A DNA stretch of 52,626 bases from Bacillota bacterium (GCA_023402395.1 JAEYGI010000014.1:1-52626); one strand, 5' to 3'; positions 1 through 8,480 are shown, numbered from the stretch's first letter. Numbers and translations: made by a program. Notes: a model not told the origin generated them from the sequence alone.

Positions 1-2525
1 TCCTGCGTTTGCACCAGCCGGTCCAGGAGGTCATAGGTCATCATTTTCCGGTTCCCCTTGGGGTCAGTGAGGGTCACCGTCCGGTCATCCCAGACTTGCG
101 TCGTCACCGCGCCGTCGGGCCGGGTGGTCTTCACCTTCCGGTCCAGTTCGTCGTAGGCATAGGCGATGGTATGGCCCATGCCGTCAGTTTCGTTGAGTAG
201 CCGGCCAATCGTGTCGTAAGCGAAGGTTTTCTGCGTCACCCAGGTTCCGGTTTGTTTGCGCTGAATCGTGATGGGTTTGCCGAACAACGGGTCGTAGCCG
301 ATCTTCCCTTCCTGCCACCCCTTGCTGTCGTTGCCAAAGCGCAGGGTAAGGATATTATTCAGATCATCATACCCGAGCGTCCGGGTAATCTGCAGGTTGG
401 GATCGGAATGGTCGAATCCCTCTTTCGTCAGCCGGCCCACCGCGTCGTATTCGTAGCGATAACGATTCCCATTGGGGTCAGTGGCCTGGGTTTTCAAGCC
501 GGTGTCGAAGTCATAGGCGAAAGTGGCCAGGGTCTGTCCGGTGTCCGGCTGGTAGACCCGGGTCAGATAGGCCGAATTGTAGGCGCTGCCGTATTCAAAC
601 CCCAGTCGCTTGCCGTTGGCGTCGGTTTTGGATGTGATATTGCCGTAGGCGTCATAGGTGTAGGCGGTATGCAGATAGCCGCCGTTGTATACGGTGCTTT
701 CTTTGATTAGGTTGCCCTTGGCATCGTATTGGTAGTGGGTTTGGTGAAGTTGGGTTGTACCATGGATTGGGTCGTTGACAAGGGTGGCGGTTGTAATCGG
801 CCGATCCCATAGAGGCATGTACTTCTCATATTGGCCATTCTGATATTGCGGGTTGTATATTGAAAGGTTCTTATTGCTGTTCGTATTAGTATAGGCGGCC
901 CGGGCCTCGGTGCCGTACGGGTCAAGCACCCGGATGACATTACCCCAGTTGTCATATTCATATTGATAGATCGTGGATTCCCCCATGGTTCCACCAGTGG
1001 TGGCGCAGGCGGTGATGACTGATTTGATCTTGTCACAATCATAATCTTCAATGTAATACATAAAGTCCTTTTGTTCGATTAATTGGCCAGAGATAGCGTA
1101 GGTCACTTCCCGGGTGACATAGGGAATTTCGCCCCGTTTCGTCCATTTGTAATTGTATTTTTTCAGCTTCGCGCCGTTATTGACGATCAACTGACTTTCA
1201 ACAAACGGATTGATAATTTGACCTTCATAACTAACCACGCGTGTGGGCGTAGTTTGATTGGGCGCGTAAAACCGTTGCAAGAATGCGGTACCCGAATAGG
1301 AATATTCGGAGATGGCGCCATTGGAATAGACGATTTTGGAGATTTGACCATATTTGTCTCGATAATAGGTGGTGGTCCGGCCCAGGGCGTCGCTAAAACT
1401 CTCGCCGTTTTTGAAGTAATTGACCGTAAGGATGGTCTTCCCTTGACCGCTTTTGAGCCGTTGCGTTATCCCGAGTAAATTCCCGCTTTGGTCGTCATAG
1501 CTAAAATTAAAAACTCGGCCCAGAGAATCCGTGACAGAGCCAATTCGAATATAGTAATCATCATCGGAATCATACCAGGTATTAAACTGGCAACGATACC
1601 AATTGCCGTTGGGATCAATGACGTCAACTCGATTGGCGTACGCTCTTTGGGTCCCATCTTTCAACTCCACCTCGGGGCTTTCACCTTCAGGAGGGTAAAG
1701 GTCAGTCATATAGTACATCCCGTTCAGGTTATAAAGCCCTTCCGCCTTTTTATCACCGATTCCATTATCAAATGTTCCGATGCCCGGAAGATTGAGTTGG
1801 TAATAACCGCTGCCACTAATGCACGGAAGATCCCAATACCAATGGTTGGAGATTTTTAAACATTCCAGCGGGTATTCCGAGGTCGCCCGAACTAAGTTGA
1901 AATTGATCCCGCGTCCCGGCAACGAAAGCACAGTGGATCGCACCGCTAAGGTCCGCTCCGGGATTTTGACGATTTCTTCGCCGTTGATGAGATCGAAGAA
2001 GGGGTTGATCCCGTTGCCGTCCCAGCCCGGGGTGACGCCGGGGACGTAGTCGCTGAAGTGCCGCAGCTTCGCTTCCAGGACCCCGCTGACGCGGTCGAAC
2101 CGCGATTCCACCGCTTCCAGCCGGTTGGTTTGGCGGTTGATGTAGTAGAGGCGGGCGTTTTGATGATCTCCGGTAACTTTGAGCCGGACCCGGAGTTCTT
2201 TGCCCTCCCGGAACCGCATCCCATGGGGCCCAAACCGGATGACGTTGCCGACTGCCCGGAAGCCGCGCGGTTTGGCGATGCCGGCAAGGTCATCCGTGAC
2301 GGTTTCAACGCTGATCTCTTGCTCCGCCGCACCGGCGGGAATCTCGACTTCAAGATCGGCCAGGCTCATCCGCACCGCTTGATGGGCCTGGGGCCGGACG
2401 CTCCGGCGGTTTCCCGCCTCTCCCCGCTCCGGCGCGGCAAGGGCGGGAGATATGGTCAACAGGATTCCGATTAGGCCAATCAATCCAGCTAAACTTAGCC
2501 GTTGGACAGGGAAGTGAAACTTCAT
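1..2525 (-). CDS. Secreted RHS/YD-repeat protein, 3' end outside the window
   Basis: The reading frame is open from the ATG at 2525 to the window edge (about 841 codons), so the C-terminus is missing. A GGAGGTG ribosome-binding site sits 7 bases upstream. Residues 1-35 form a signal peptide (basic start, long Leu/Ile/Gly stretch, ending SPALAAPE). Residues about 50-180 form a beta-rich N-terminal domain. From about residue 290 onward there are many YD/RHS repeat signatures such as DPNGNRYRYEYDAVGRL, DANGKRLGFEYG and FAYDTIGRLLNETD. RHS proteins form a large secreted or surface beta-barrel cocoon, often with a variable C-terminal toxin or adhesin. The tip that would decide the role here lies outside the window. 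No immunity gene can be assessed. The family call is firm and the function is open. Confidence 0.9.
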   Translation of the reverse strand, partial: MKFHFPVQRLSLAGLIGLIGILLTISPALAAPERGEAGNRRSVRPQAHQAVRMSLADLEVEIPAGAAEQEISVETVTDDLAGIAKPRGFRAVGNVIRFGPHGMRFREGKELRVRLKVTGDHQNARLYYINRQTNRLEAVESRFDRVSGVLEAKLRHFSDYVPGVTPGWDGNGINPFFDLINGEEIVKIPERTLAVRSTVLSLPGRGINFNLVRATSEYPLECLKISNHWYWDLPCISGSGYYQLNLPGIGTFDNGIGDKKAEGLYNLNGMYYMTDLYPPEGESPEVELKDGTQRAYANRVDVIDPNGNWYRCQFNTWYDSDDDYYIRIGSVTDSLGRVFNFSYDDQSGNLLGITQRLKSGQGKTILTVNYFKNGESFSDALGRTTTYYRDKYGQISKIVYSNGAISEYSYSGTAFLQRFYAPNQTTPTRVVSYEGQIINPFVESQLIVNNGAKLKKYNYKWTKRGEIPYVTREVTYAISGQLIEQKDFMYYIEDYDCDKIKSVITACATTGGTMGESTIYQYEYDNWGNVIRVLDPYGTEARAAYTNTNSNKNLSIYNPQYQNGQYEKYMPLWDRPITTATLVNDPIHGTTQLHQTHYQYDAKGNLIKESTVYNGGYLHTAYTYDAYGNITSKTDANGKRLGFEYGSAYNSAYLTRVYQPDTGQTLATFAYDFDTGLKTQATDPNGNRYRYEYDAVGRLTKEGFDHSDPNLQITRTLGYDDLNNILTLRFGNDSKGWQEGKIGYDPLFGKPITIQRKQTGTWVTQKTFAYDTIGRLLNETDGMGHTIAYAYDELDRKVKTTRPDGAVTTQVWDDRTVTLTDPKGNRKMMTYDLLDRLVQTQ

Positions 2526-3031
2526 ATGGTAAGCACCTCCGGTCGGTTGAGGTAATGAATCGGATATTATTTCGGTTTATTTGTTACGATTCCTCCTTTT
2601 ATTTACATTTTTATTAATTAATACATATTGTGGTTTTTTAGCCATAAACGTTATTTTTGTGCGGCTTGTCGGGCTAAAAAAAGCGGCGAATTAGGTTTTG
2701 GCCTTTAGTTTGGCCCACAGTCCAGGGAGGGTCATTCACGCCGCTTCTTTCCCTGGATGGAAAACAGCGGTCGGCCCCGAAGCATTCACCCCGTGCGCCC
2801 GCGTACTGCCAGGATGGCGGCGACCGTTACCGGATGAATCAAAGGAAGGGTCCGGGGTAACCATGTGGTTCCCCGGCGGCTTTTGCGCCGCTTTTGGCCG
2901 CTCAAAAGCGGCAGATTGGCGCCAACGCGAAAGCATTTCCCGTTCTTTTCTTTTTGTTTCCGTCCTCCCCAATTCTCTCTCCGATGCCTACCCGGCAATC
3001 CATCCTCTCCCCTCACAATCGAAAACTCCCG
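2526..3031. other. Intergenic stretch with no convincing gene
   Basis: The AT-rich part (2570-2640) lies upstream of the RHS gene and probably holds its promoter, but I cannot pick a clear -35/-10 pair. The GC-rich part (2700-3031) contains a 9-bp inverted repeat, GCCGCTTTT/AAAAGCGGC, around 2886-2912. Several frames are open here, but they lack ribosome-binding sites and recognisable sequence. Confidence 0.5.
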
Positions 3032-3541
3032 CTCCAGCCGGCGGCGCCCTCGCTTCATCTGCTCCGGCTTCCCGATCTTCTGCAGCAGTACCCGCGCCAT
3101 CTGCAGCAACACCCGCTCCAACTGATCCAATTCCCGGATCATCTTGAGCAACACCTTATCCATATGAAAAAAGTATTGCTTCAACTGAAGGAACCCCCGC
3201 TTCAAATGAAGCTCCAACATTTCAATTTGAAGGAACACTCGCTTCAAATGAAGCTCTAATATTTCGTTCTGGAGAAACTCTTCCTTCAAATGATCCTCTA
3301 ATATTTCCATCTGGAGAAACTGTTCCTTCAAATGAAGCTCCAATATTTCCACTTGGAGCGACATTTTCTTCATCTGATCCAGCTCTTGCTCCAGATGCAG
3401 CAACACTCGCTTCAGATGGAGCAGGTATTGCTCCAAATATAGCAACTCCCGCTCCATCTGATCCGACTCCCGGATCAACTGGCGCGATCCCGCCCCCATC
3501 CGAAGCGATTCTTGCGCCGACTGTAGCAACCTCTCCCCCAC
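2786..3541 (-). CDS. Doubtful ORF: heptad (coiled-coil-like) reading of the 21-bp array
   Basis: This 251-codon frame reads the 21-bp array as seven-residue units such as LHLKEEF and LQMEILE. Leu or Met at position 3 and Phe or Leu at position 7 of each unit give the 3-4 spacing of a coiled coil. Against a real gene: there is no clear ribosome-binding site at 3541, the array continues upstream of this start, the region lies beyond a terminator-like hairpin of the neighbouring dehydratase, and other frames on both strands are also open, as expected for a 21-bp repeat. The C-terminal 80 residues are Arg-rich and look non-coding. The copy at the right end of the window reads similarly in the same orientation. 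I prefer a DNA repeat but cannot exclude a protein. Confidence 0.25.
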   Translation of the reverse strand: MGERLLQSAQESLRMGAGSRQLIRESDQMERELLYLEQYLLHLKRVLLHLEQELDQMKKMSLQVEILELHLKEQFLQMEILEDHLKEEFLQNEILELHLKRVFLQIEMLELHLKRGFLQLKQYFFHMDKVLLKMIRELDQLERVLLQMARVLLQKIGKPEQMKRGRRRLEREFSIVRGEDGLPGRHRRENWGGRKQKEKNGKCFRVGANLPLLSGQKRRKSRRGTTWLPRTLPLIHPVTVAAILAVRGRTG

Positions 3542-3589
3542 TTACGGAAATCCCTGTCCTTGCTGCAGTGGCTAACGCTGCAGTATTTG
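3032..3589. repeat. Degenerate tandem array, 21-bp period, dyad core CTYCAnnTGRAG
   Basis: About 26 units follow each other at exactly 21 bp. The 12-bp cores start at 3032, 3053, 3074, 3095, 3116, 3137, 3158, 3179, 3200, 3221, 3242, 3263, 3284, 3305, 3326, 3347, 3368, 3389, 3410, 3431, 3452, 3473, 3494, 3515 and 3536, fading near 3557-3578. Good cores are CTTCAACTGAAG (3179), CTTCAAATGAAG (3200, 3242, 3326), TTCCATCTGGAG (3305) and TTCCACTTGGAG (3347). Each good core is palindromic around two central bases. Twenty-one bp is both seven codons and about two helical turns. The same repeat family recurs at 52181-52507. Confidence 0.9.
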
Positions 3590-3687
3590 CAATCCCCCAA
3601 TCAGAATCCCCAACGACCAACGAGCGTTTTGGACCATCAGAACCAGATTGCTCCCGGATCACCTCAGGCGGCGCACTCAAAGACATC

Positions 3688-3716
3688 AGAAAGGCGGGCC
3701 CCGCGGGACCCGCCTT
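3688..3716 (-). terminator. Probable terminator of the IlvD/Edd dehydratase gene
   Basis: On the minus strand a strong GC hairpin (AAGGCGGGTCCC paired with GGGGCCCGCCTT, tight loop) is followed by a short T-rich stretch (TTTCT), about 50 bases after the dehydratase stop codon. It separates that gene from the 21-bp array. The weak U-tract lowers confidence. Confidence 0.6.
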
Positions 3717-3766
3717 GGTAATTAATTCAACTCTCGCTCTGGATTCCAGACTCCGGTCCGGACGGC

Positions 3767-5503
3767 CTACTCCATGAACGCGCCCTTGCTCACCGGCGCG
3801 GCCCGTTCGAAGTACCGCCGCAACACCCCATGCTTCCTCGCGGGCACCGGCGGGGTCCATTTTTGCCGCCTTTCCTCCAGCACCTTGGCGACTTCCCCGG
3901 GAGACAGCTCCTTGCCGTTGCAGCCGACCACTTCCAGCCTCCGGTTGGGAATATCGATCAGGATCAGATCCCCGGTCTCGATCAGGGCGATCGGCCCACC
4001 CAGGGCGGCCTCCGGGGCCACATGGCCGATACAGATGCCGCGGGTCGCTCCCGAATACCGGCCGTCAGTGATCAGGGTCACCGAGGCGCTCAGTTCCGGG
4101 ACCGAGGCCAGCGCCTCGGTGGTCATGAACATCTCCGGCATCCCCGAGCCGCGCGGCCCCTCGTTACGGATGACCATAATGTCGCCGGCCTTGATTTTAT
4201 TGTCGATGATCGCCTGATAAGCGGCGTCCTCCGATTCAAAGACCGTCACCGGGCCCTGCTTGACGAAGTTTTGGTTGGAGACGGCCGCGTATTTGATGAC
4301 CGCGCATTCCGGGGCCAGGTTCCCCTTCATGATGGCGATCGACCCTTTTTTCTTGGACTTCTCGGGCGTCCGGATCACATCCTCCAGCGCGATCCGGTGG
4401 TTGGCCAGATACGACTGGACCCGCTCGAAATAATTGTCGTTGCGCAGATCCTCCAGATTCTCGCCAAGAGTCTTGCCGGTGACGGTCAGCACCGACAGAT
4501 CGAGATGGTCGCGGATCAGCCATTGAATCATCGGAATTCCGCCCGCATACCAGAAAAATTGGGTCGGATACTCCCCGCTCGGCTGAAGATTGGTCAGGTA
4601 CGGAATCTCCCGGCTGGCCTTATCAAAGAGATCGAGCGGCAGGTCGATACCGGCCTCATAGGCGATGGCCGGCAGGTGCAGCAGCGCGTTGGTGGAGCCG
4701 CCGATGGCCGCGTGCACCTTGATGGCGTTTTCAAAGGCGGCCCGGGTCAGGATCTCGCTGACCTTGATCCGCTGCCGGACCAGCTCAATAATGGCCTTGC
4801 CGGTCTGCCGGGCTTTCCGGTTCAATTCGGTATAAAAGGCCGGGATCAGGGCGGCGCCAGGCAGCGCCAGGCCCAACGCCTCCGACATGCACTGCATGGT
4901 CCCGGCGGTGCCCAGGAACGGACAGGCGCCGCAGGTCGGGGCGGAGGTCAGACAGAACTCCCGGATCTCCTGCACCGTAGCCTTTTTCTGATGCTCGCGC
5001 AAGGAAATGTCGCCGCCGAGGGTGATCGTGGAGAGATCCGGGCCGGAGCCCATGGTTCCGCCCGGCATGTGAATGGCCGGGATATTGAGGCGGGCCATGG
5101 CCATCAGATGGGCCGGCACCGACTTGTCGCAACTGGAGACCATCACCGCGCCATCCCAGGGGATCACCGAGCCGTGCAGCTCGACCATATCGGCGATGAT
5201 CTCGCGGGAGGCCAGAATGTAGTTCATGCCGGCGTGGCCCTGCGCCCAGCCGTCGCAAAGGTCGGTGACGTGAAAGTGAGCCGCCTTGCCGCCGGCTTCC
5301 ATGACCCCCATTGAGATCGAGTCGCTCAAATCGCCCAGGTGAATACTGCCCGGATGGCTGTCCCCGTAAACGTCGTCGATAAAAACCTGATATTTGGTTA
5401 AATCCTCTTCGGTCCAATCCATCCCCAGCCGCAAAGCGTCGAACTGCCGCCACCGGTTCCGGACTTTCTGGGTTCGGGACACACTGTTTTGCCAATTATT
5501 CAT
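3767..5503 (-). CDS. IlvD/Edd family dehydratase (dihydroxy-acid or sugar-acid dehydratase)
   Basis: The product has 578 residues from the ATG at 5503, which has AAGGAGAG 11 bases upstream. A longer frame to 5590 lacks a ribosome-binding site. The family removes water from 2,3-dihydroxy acids (branched-chain amino acid synthesis) or from aldonic acids (sugar breakdown) with an Fe-S cluster. Likely cluster cysteines are C83 (DLCDGWAQGH), C125 (SSCDKSVP) and C194 in CGACPFLGTAGTMQC. DGRYSGATRG is the usual C-terminal motif. The segment YPTQFFWYAGGIPMIQ and the motif DKSVPAHLMAMARL differ from classical IlvD and remind me of sugar-acid dehydratases of the YagF/YjhG type. No ilv genes are nearby, which fits a catabolic role, so I do not assign ilvD. 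Cytoplasmic and apparently transcribed alone. Confidence 0.88.
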   Translation of the reverse strand: MNNWQNSVSRTQKVRNRWRQFDALRLGMDWTEEDLTKYQVFIDDVYGDSHPGSIHLGDLSDSISMGVMEAGGKAAHFHVTDLCDGWAQGHAGMNYILASREIIADMVELHGSVIPWDGAVMVSSCDKSVPAHLMAMARLNIPAIHMPGGTMGSGPDLSTITLGGDISLREHQKKATVQEIREFCLTSAPTCGACPFLGTAGTMQCMSEALGLALPGAALIPAFYTELNRKARQTGKAIIELVRQRIKVSEILTRAAFENAIKVHAAIGGSTNALLHLPAIAYEAGIDLPLDLFDKASREIPYLTNLQPSGEYPTQFFWYAGGIPMIQWLIRDHLDLSVLTVTGKTLGENLEDLRNDNYFERVQSYLANHRIALEDVIRTPEKSKKKGSIAIMKGNLAPECAVIKYAAVSNQNFVKQGPVTVFESEDAAYQAIIDNKIKAGDIMVIRNEGPRGSGMPEMFMTTEALASVPELSASVTLITDGRYSGATRGICIGHVAPEAALGGPIALIETGDLILIDIPNRRLEVVGCNGKELSPGEVAKVLEERRQKWTPPVPARKHGVLRRYFERAAPVSKGAFME

Positions 5504-5788
5504 CTTTGAAACGTCTCTCCTTACACCGCGCGGCATTTCGTTATTTTTGGAACAAAGTACGGCGAAAGCCAACTCCAGCCCAGAAAACAACCGGCTGCGC
5601 CTCTCTTTTTAAGAATTATAGAGAAGAATCTGGAAATATGCAACATGCGCAACAGAAATTTAACGCGGCGTTGCAAATATCGATCCCAAATCCGCTGGTC
5701 CTTGGCAGGGGATAGCGCCGGCCGGTTTGGATCCTTTTCATAAAATCCGGGGTTCGGCGCAGAATAGCGGTAAAGGGAGGTGGTTGGA

Positions 5789-6004
5789 ATGTTCCTGTAC
5801 GGCAGAATCTTCAATGGATTATGGTCGCTGGTGATGATCGCCCTGGCGGTCTGGGCGGCCTGGTGGACCTTTCGCGACGCGAAACAACGGGGAATGCTGG
5901 CATGGCTCTGGGCCGCCGTGTCGCTTATTTTCTTCCCGCTGGGGTTTGTGGTTTATTTTCTGGCCCGTTCGTTCGCCAAACCCAAAAATCCCGCCGACGG
6001 TTGA
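5789..6004 (+). CDS. Small two-helix membrane protein (PLDc_N-like)
   Basis: The product has 71 residues starting at the ATG at 5789, 8 bases after GGGAGG. An in-frame GTG at 5780 overlaps that site and is rejected. Two hydrophobic helices span roughly residues 5-25 (IFNGLWSLVMIALAVWAAWW) and 36-58, joined by the polar loop TFRDAKQRGM, and the tail is basic (RSFAKPKNPADG). The layout of two helices with FRDAKQRG between them resembles the short phospholipase-D N-terminal-like (PLDc_N) membrane modules. No function can be given. The gene stands alone and is followed by a terminator. Confidence 0.75.
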   Translation: MFLYGRIFNGLWSLVMIALAVWAAWWTFRDAKQRGMLAWLWAAVSLIFFPLGFVVYFLARSFAKPKNPADG

Positions 6005-6071
6005 ACGCCGGGAGCCGGCGCGGCCAAAGTCCACAGCCAACGCCGAACTCCTTGAAAAATGAAGGGCCGAC

Positions 6072-6107
6072 GCCGCCGGTCAATGACCGGCGGCTTTGCC
6101 TTTTATT
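6072..6107 (+). terminator. Rho-independent terminator after the small membrane protein
   Basis: A perfect 9-bp stem, GCCGCCGGT/ACCGGCGGC, with a 5-base loop is followed by TTTGCCTTTTATT. It lies 68 bases after the stop codon at 6004. Confidence 0.8.
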
Positions 6108-6164
6108 GGCCTTTTATCATGAAAAAGCGGAATCGTTGCAAAAGCACTTGATCCCCGCCATCCG

Positions 6165-6230
6165 ATAGGATAAAGTAAAAAAAAAGGCGTCTCAATGGAT
6201 TCAAACTCAAAATTTATTTCAATTTATATA
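6165..6230. repeat. Internally deleted relic of the A/B hairpin element
   Basis: The left end ATAGGATAAAGTAAA (6165-6179) matches the left arm of module A at 30374. The right end AATTTATTTCAATTTATATA (6211-6230) matches the right arm of module B at 22776-22793 with one change. The inner part of both modules is missing. The relic overlaps the first codons of the apbE frame if the ATG at 6195 is used. Confidence 0.55.
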
Positions 6231-7265
6231 TTTCAAATAAACCGCAAAGGATTGAGGCCTGTGCCGGAACGAAAATTATGGCTGGGGTCGGCCATCGCCG
6301 TCGCTGGACTGATCATCGGAGTTTGGGCGGTATTTTTCCGCCCGGCGACCGTCTCCCGGTCGGAGATGGCGATGGGTACTTTCGTTGAAATCACCGCCAC
6401 CGGAGTCCGTCCCGCTCCAGCCGTGCAGGCCGCTTTTGCCGAAATCCGGCGAATCGAACGGCTGACCCGGTCCGATGGACCCTCGGATGTCGCCCGGATC
6501 AATGCCGCCGCCGGAATAAAGCCGGTGGCCGTCTCCGGCGACACCATCGTCATTTTGCAGCTGGTGGCCCGCTATTGGCTCTGGCTCCCCGAAACATTCG
6601 ACCCGACCGTCGGGCCGGTGGTCGAAGCCTGGGGATTCGGTTACGGGAGCACACCAAAATTACCCTCGCCGCAAGCCGTCGCCAAGGCGCTTCCCCTGGT
6701 CGGGTTCGGGAAGGTTGACATTGATCCGGCCCGCCGGACCGTATTCCTGCAACGGCCCGGAATGCGGCTGGATCTGGGCGGCATTGCCAAAGGCTACGCC
6801 GTGGACCGCGCTTGCGAGGTGCTGCAACGTCACGGAATCCGTTCCGCCCTGATCAACGCTGGCCGGAGCAGCATTCGAGTGCTGGGCCGGAAAAACGGCG
6901 GCGGAGATTGGCGAATCGGCATCGGACATCCCCGCCGCAACGGTGAATTGCTGGGCGTGCTGAACCTTGCCGGAGATCGCGCCTTGGGTACCTCCGCCGA
7001 CGACCAAAACTATTTTGAATCGGGCGGCCGCCGTTATTCGCATCTGTTGGACCCGGCCACCGGATATCCGGCGTGGGACCAGATATTGGTTACCGTCACC
7101 GCTCCGACCGCCGCCGAAGCCGATCTGCTGTCCACCGCGTTGTTCGTCTTGGACCGGACTCGGATCGAATCGGCCCTGCAACATCTCCCCGAAGTGGATC
7201 TGATCATCTATGACGCCGCCGGCCACCTCTCCATCCATGGCGAGCCCGAGTTTAAAGCCAGGTGA
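6195..7265 (+). CDS. apbE: ApbE-like FAD:protein FMN transferase
   Basis: ApbE attaches FMN covalently to Thr or Ser of redox proteins (for example RnfG/NqrC-type subunits) on the outer face of the membrane. The frame has 356 codons. A hydrophobic N-terminal anchor (LGSAIAVAGLIIGVWAVFF) follows KLW. The core shows SEMAMGTFVEITATG, FDPTVGPVVEAWGFG, the substrate motif DLGGIAKGYAVDRA, the flavin motif ALINAGRSS, GTSADDQNYF and the Mg/catalytic segment SHLLDPATGYP. No lipobox Cys is seen. The ATG at 6195 has AAGG 7 bases upstream but lies inside a hairpin-element relic. The GTG at 6261 is an equally good start and would remove the element-encoded residues 1-22. An FMN-riboswitch transporter operon lies 2 kb downstream, a sensible flavin context. 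Confidence 0.9.
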   Translation: MDSNSKFISIYIFQINRKGLRPVPERKLWLGSAIAVAGLIIGVWAVFFRPATVSRSEMAMGTFVEITATGVRPAPAVQAAFAEIRRIERLTRSDGPSDVARINAAAGIKPVAVSGDTIVILQLVARYWLWLPETFDPTVGPVVEAWGFGYGSTPKLPSPQAVAKALPLVGFGKVDIDPARRTVFLQRPGMRLDLGGIAKGYAVDRACEVLQRHGIRSALINAGRSSIRVLGRKNGGGDWRIGIGHPRRNGELLGVLNLAGDRALGTSADDQNYFESGGRRYSHLLDPATGYPAWDQILVTVTAPTAAEADLLSTALFVLDRTRIESALQHLPEVDLIIYDAAGHLSIHGEPEFKAR

Positions 7266-7350
7266 TGAAGTCCGCCGATCCCAACCAACTTGGCATGAAT
7301 GATCGTAAGCCGACTTTATCCCTAGCTTTCTGAGCTTTTGCGGGTAACCT

Positions 7351-7384
7351 GTCCAAAGGCCTTGGGTTTATCCCAACGCCTTGA
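7351..7384 (-). terminator. Possible terminator hairpin after the CheY-like gene
   Basis: Minus-strand inverted repeat AAGGCGTTGGG/CCCAAGGCCTT with a short AT loop lies directly after the stop codon of the cheY-like gene. It has no T-run, so it may serve RNA stability rather than termination. Confidence 0.4.
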
Positions 7385-7386
7385 GA

Positions 7387-7746
7387 TCAACCCGCTAAAA
7401 TGGCGTTGACAGTGGAGACCACTTTCTCTTCATCAATGGGTTTGACGATAAAATGCTTCGCCCCGGCTTTAATCGCCTCAAGCACGATCTCTTTCTGTCC
7501 CATGGCGCTGCAGACGAGCACCCGGGCTTTGGGGTCCATCTCCAGAATTTTCTTCAGGGCGGTGACTCCGTCCATCTCGGGCATGGTGATGTCCATCGTC
7601 ACCAAATCCGGTTGAAAAGAAGAATACGTTTGAACCGCCTCGACGCCGTTCCCGGCCTCGGCAATTTCCGTAAAACCGACCCGCTCCATAATCCGCTTCA
7701 TGACGGCGCGCATAAACGCGGCGTCATCCACGATAAGACACTTCAT
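7387..7746 (-). CDS. cheY: CheY-like single-domain response regulator
   Basis: The product has 119 residues and consists of one receiver domain. It shows the acidic pair LIVDDAAFMR, the phospho-acceptor Asp in LVTMDITMPEMDG, the conserved Ser in VLVCSAMGQ, and Lys in HFIVKPID. CheY-type proteins take phosphate from CheA and bind the flagellar switch, though stand-alone receivers can have other outputs. The ATG at 7746 follows AAGGA. A GTG three codons upstream is possible but overlaps that site. No cheA, cheB or flagellar genes are in the window, so chemotaxis itself is inferred from sequence resemblance only. It is transcribed alone on the minus strand. Confidence 0.88.
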   Translation of the reverse strand: MKCLIVDDAAFMRAVMKRIMERVGFTEIAEAGNGVEAVQTYSSFQPDLVTMDITMPEMDGVTALKKILEMDPKARVLVCSAMGQKEIVLEAIKAGAKHFIVKPIDEEKVVSTVNAILAG

Positions 7747-7967
7747 TTCCTTCACATCCTTATGTTTTGAATCCTCTCCGTTTTGAGCGCAGTGGCCAAC
7801 CTGATTCCCTGTTCTTCATTCGGAGCCATTTAATATCTTTATCGGCAAGAATCGGATTCCCTTGACAGGGAACTGCGATAATGTTGAACTAAAAGATTAG
7901 AAAACTCCGGAGACCGGCAACGGACTTATCTATCTTGGCCCTGTCGAAGGAATACCAATCTGGGGCG

Positions 7968-8117
7968 CAGACCTATCTCTCGCTCTTCCCTAACAGGGCA
8001 GAGTAACCGATGCCTCCGGGGCCTAAACGCTTTCGGAGCACAACGGCCAAGGTTACCCTTCCCCTTGAATTGGCGCCCTCAATCAGCGACTCCGGGGAAG
8101 GGCAAGGGTTAGGTCTG
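7968..8117. mobile_element. MITE-like element D, copy 1 (150 bp)
   Basis: The ends are inverted repeats: CAGACCTA at 7968 and TTAGGTCTG ending at 8117. Inside are a second inverted pair (GGTTACCCTTCCCC and GGGGAAGGGCAAGGGTTA) and the block GATGCCTCCGGGGYC. The same blocks in the same order occur at 35510-35707. There is no coding capacity. This suggests a non-autonomous, palindromic mobile or REP-like element. Confidence 0.7.
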
Positions 8118-8429
8118 GAAAAAGGCACACCGCCTCTCGTCGTCTCTTGAATGATCAATGATTCCTTATTATTGATCAAATCCGTCGCAACGGGCAAGCC
8201 CGTTGCAAAAAAAGGACCGGCTTTTCAGCCGGCGCGGAAGGGGGGGTTATTAAATAATAAGGAGGTGAACTCAATACTTATTATAGCATCATCAATAATT
8301 ACTTCAAGCGTTCCAAGGCATTTTGAATCTTTAGTCAGGGGTTAATCAGGACTAAAGTCCTACATTCCCATTTCTTATCTAGTTATAACGTCATAATTAC
8401 CGATGTGATTGTCAGCGGTTTCGTATTAT
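8118..8429. other. Intergenic stretch without a recognisable gene
   Basis: It holds a perfect hairpin, GCAACGGG/CCCGTTGC, near 8187-8206, and a second one, CCGGCTTTTCAGCCGG, near 8217-8232. Both lack a T-run. An AAGGAGGTG ribosome-binding-like motif near 8260 is not followed by a usable frame. One 64-codon frame crosses it but reads the hairpins and is rejected. Confidence 0.5.
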
Positions 8430-8467
8430 GTCCGATAAAAATACGAGTGCTTCGTATTTTTATCCGG
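8430..8467 (-). terminator. AT-rich hairpin downstream of the anchored protein gene
   Basis: A perfect inverted repeat, GATAAAAATACGA/TCGTATTTTTATC, with a 5-base loop lies 14 bases past the stop at 8481. It is a stable stem without a GC core or clean U-tract, so termination is likely but not certain. Confidence 0.5.
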
Positions 8468-8480
8468 TAATAATTGCTTA

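Noticed and set aside
3830..5314. Long plus-strand open frame of 494 codons
   Set aside because: It is the antisense of the dehydratase gene, lacks a ribosome-binding site and reads as low-information Arg/Gly/Asp-rich sequence.
7862..7880. Promoter with TTGACA and GATAAT
   Set aside because: The two boxes are only 9 bases apart, too close for a sigma-A promoter, and no gene follows on the plus strand.
8151..8345. Plus-strand frame of 64 codons
   Set aside because: It reads two hairpins and a ribosome-binding-like motif, has no start signal and resembles no protein.
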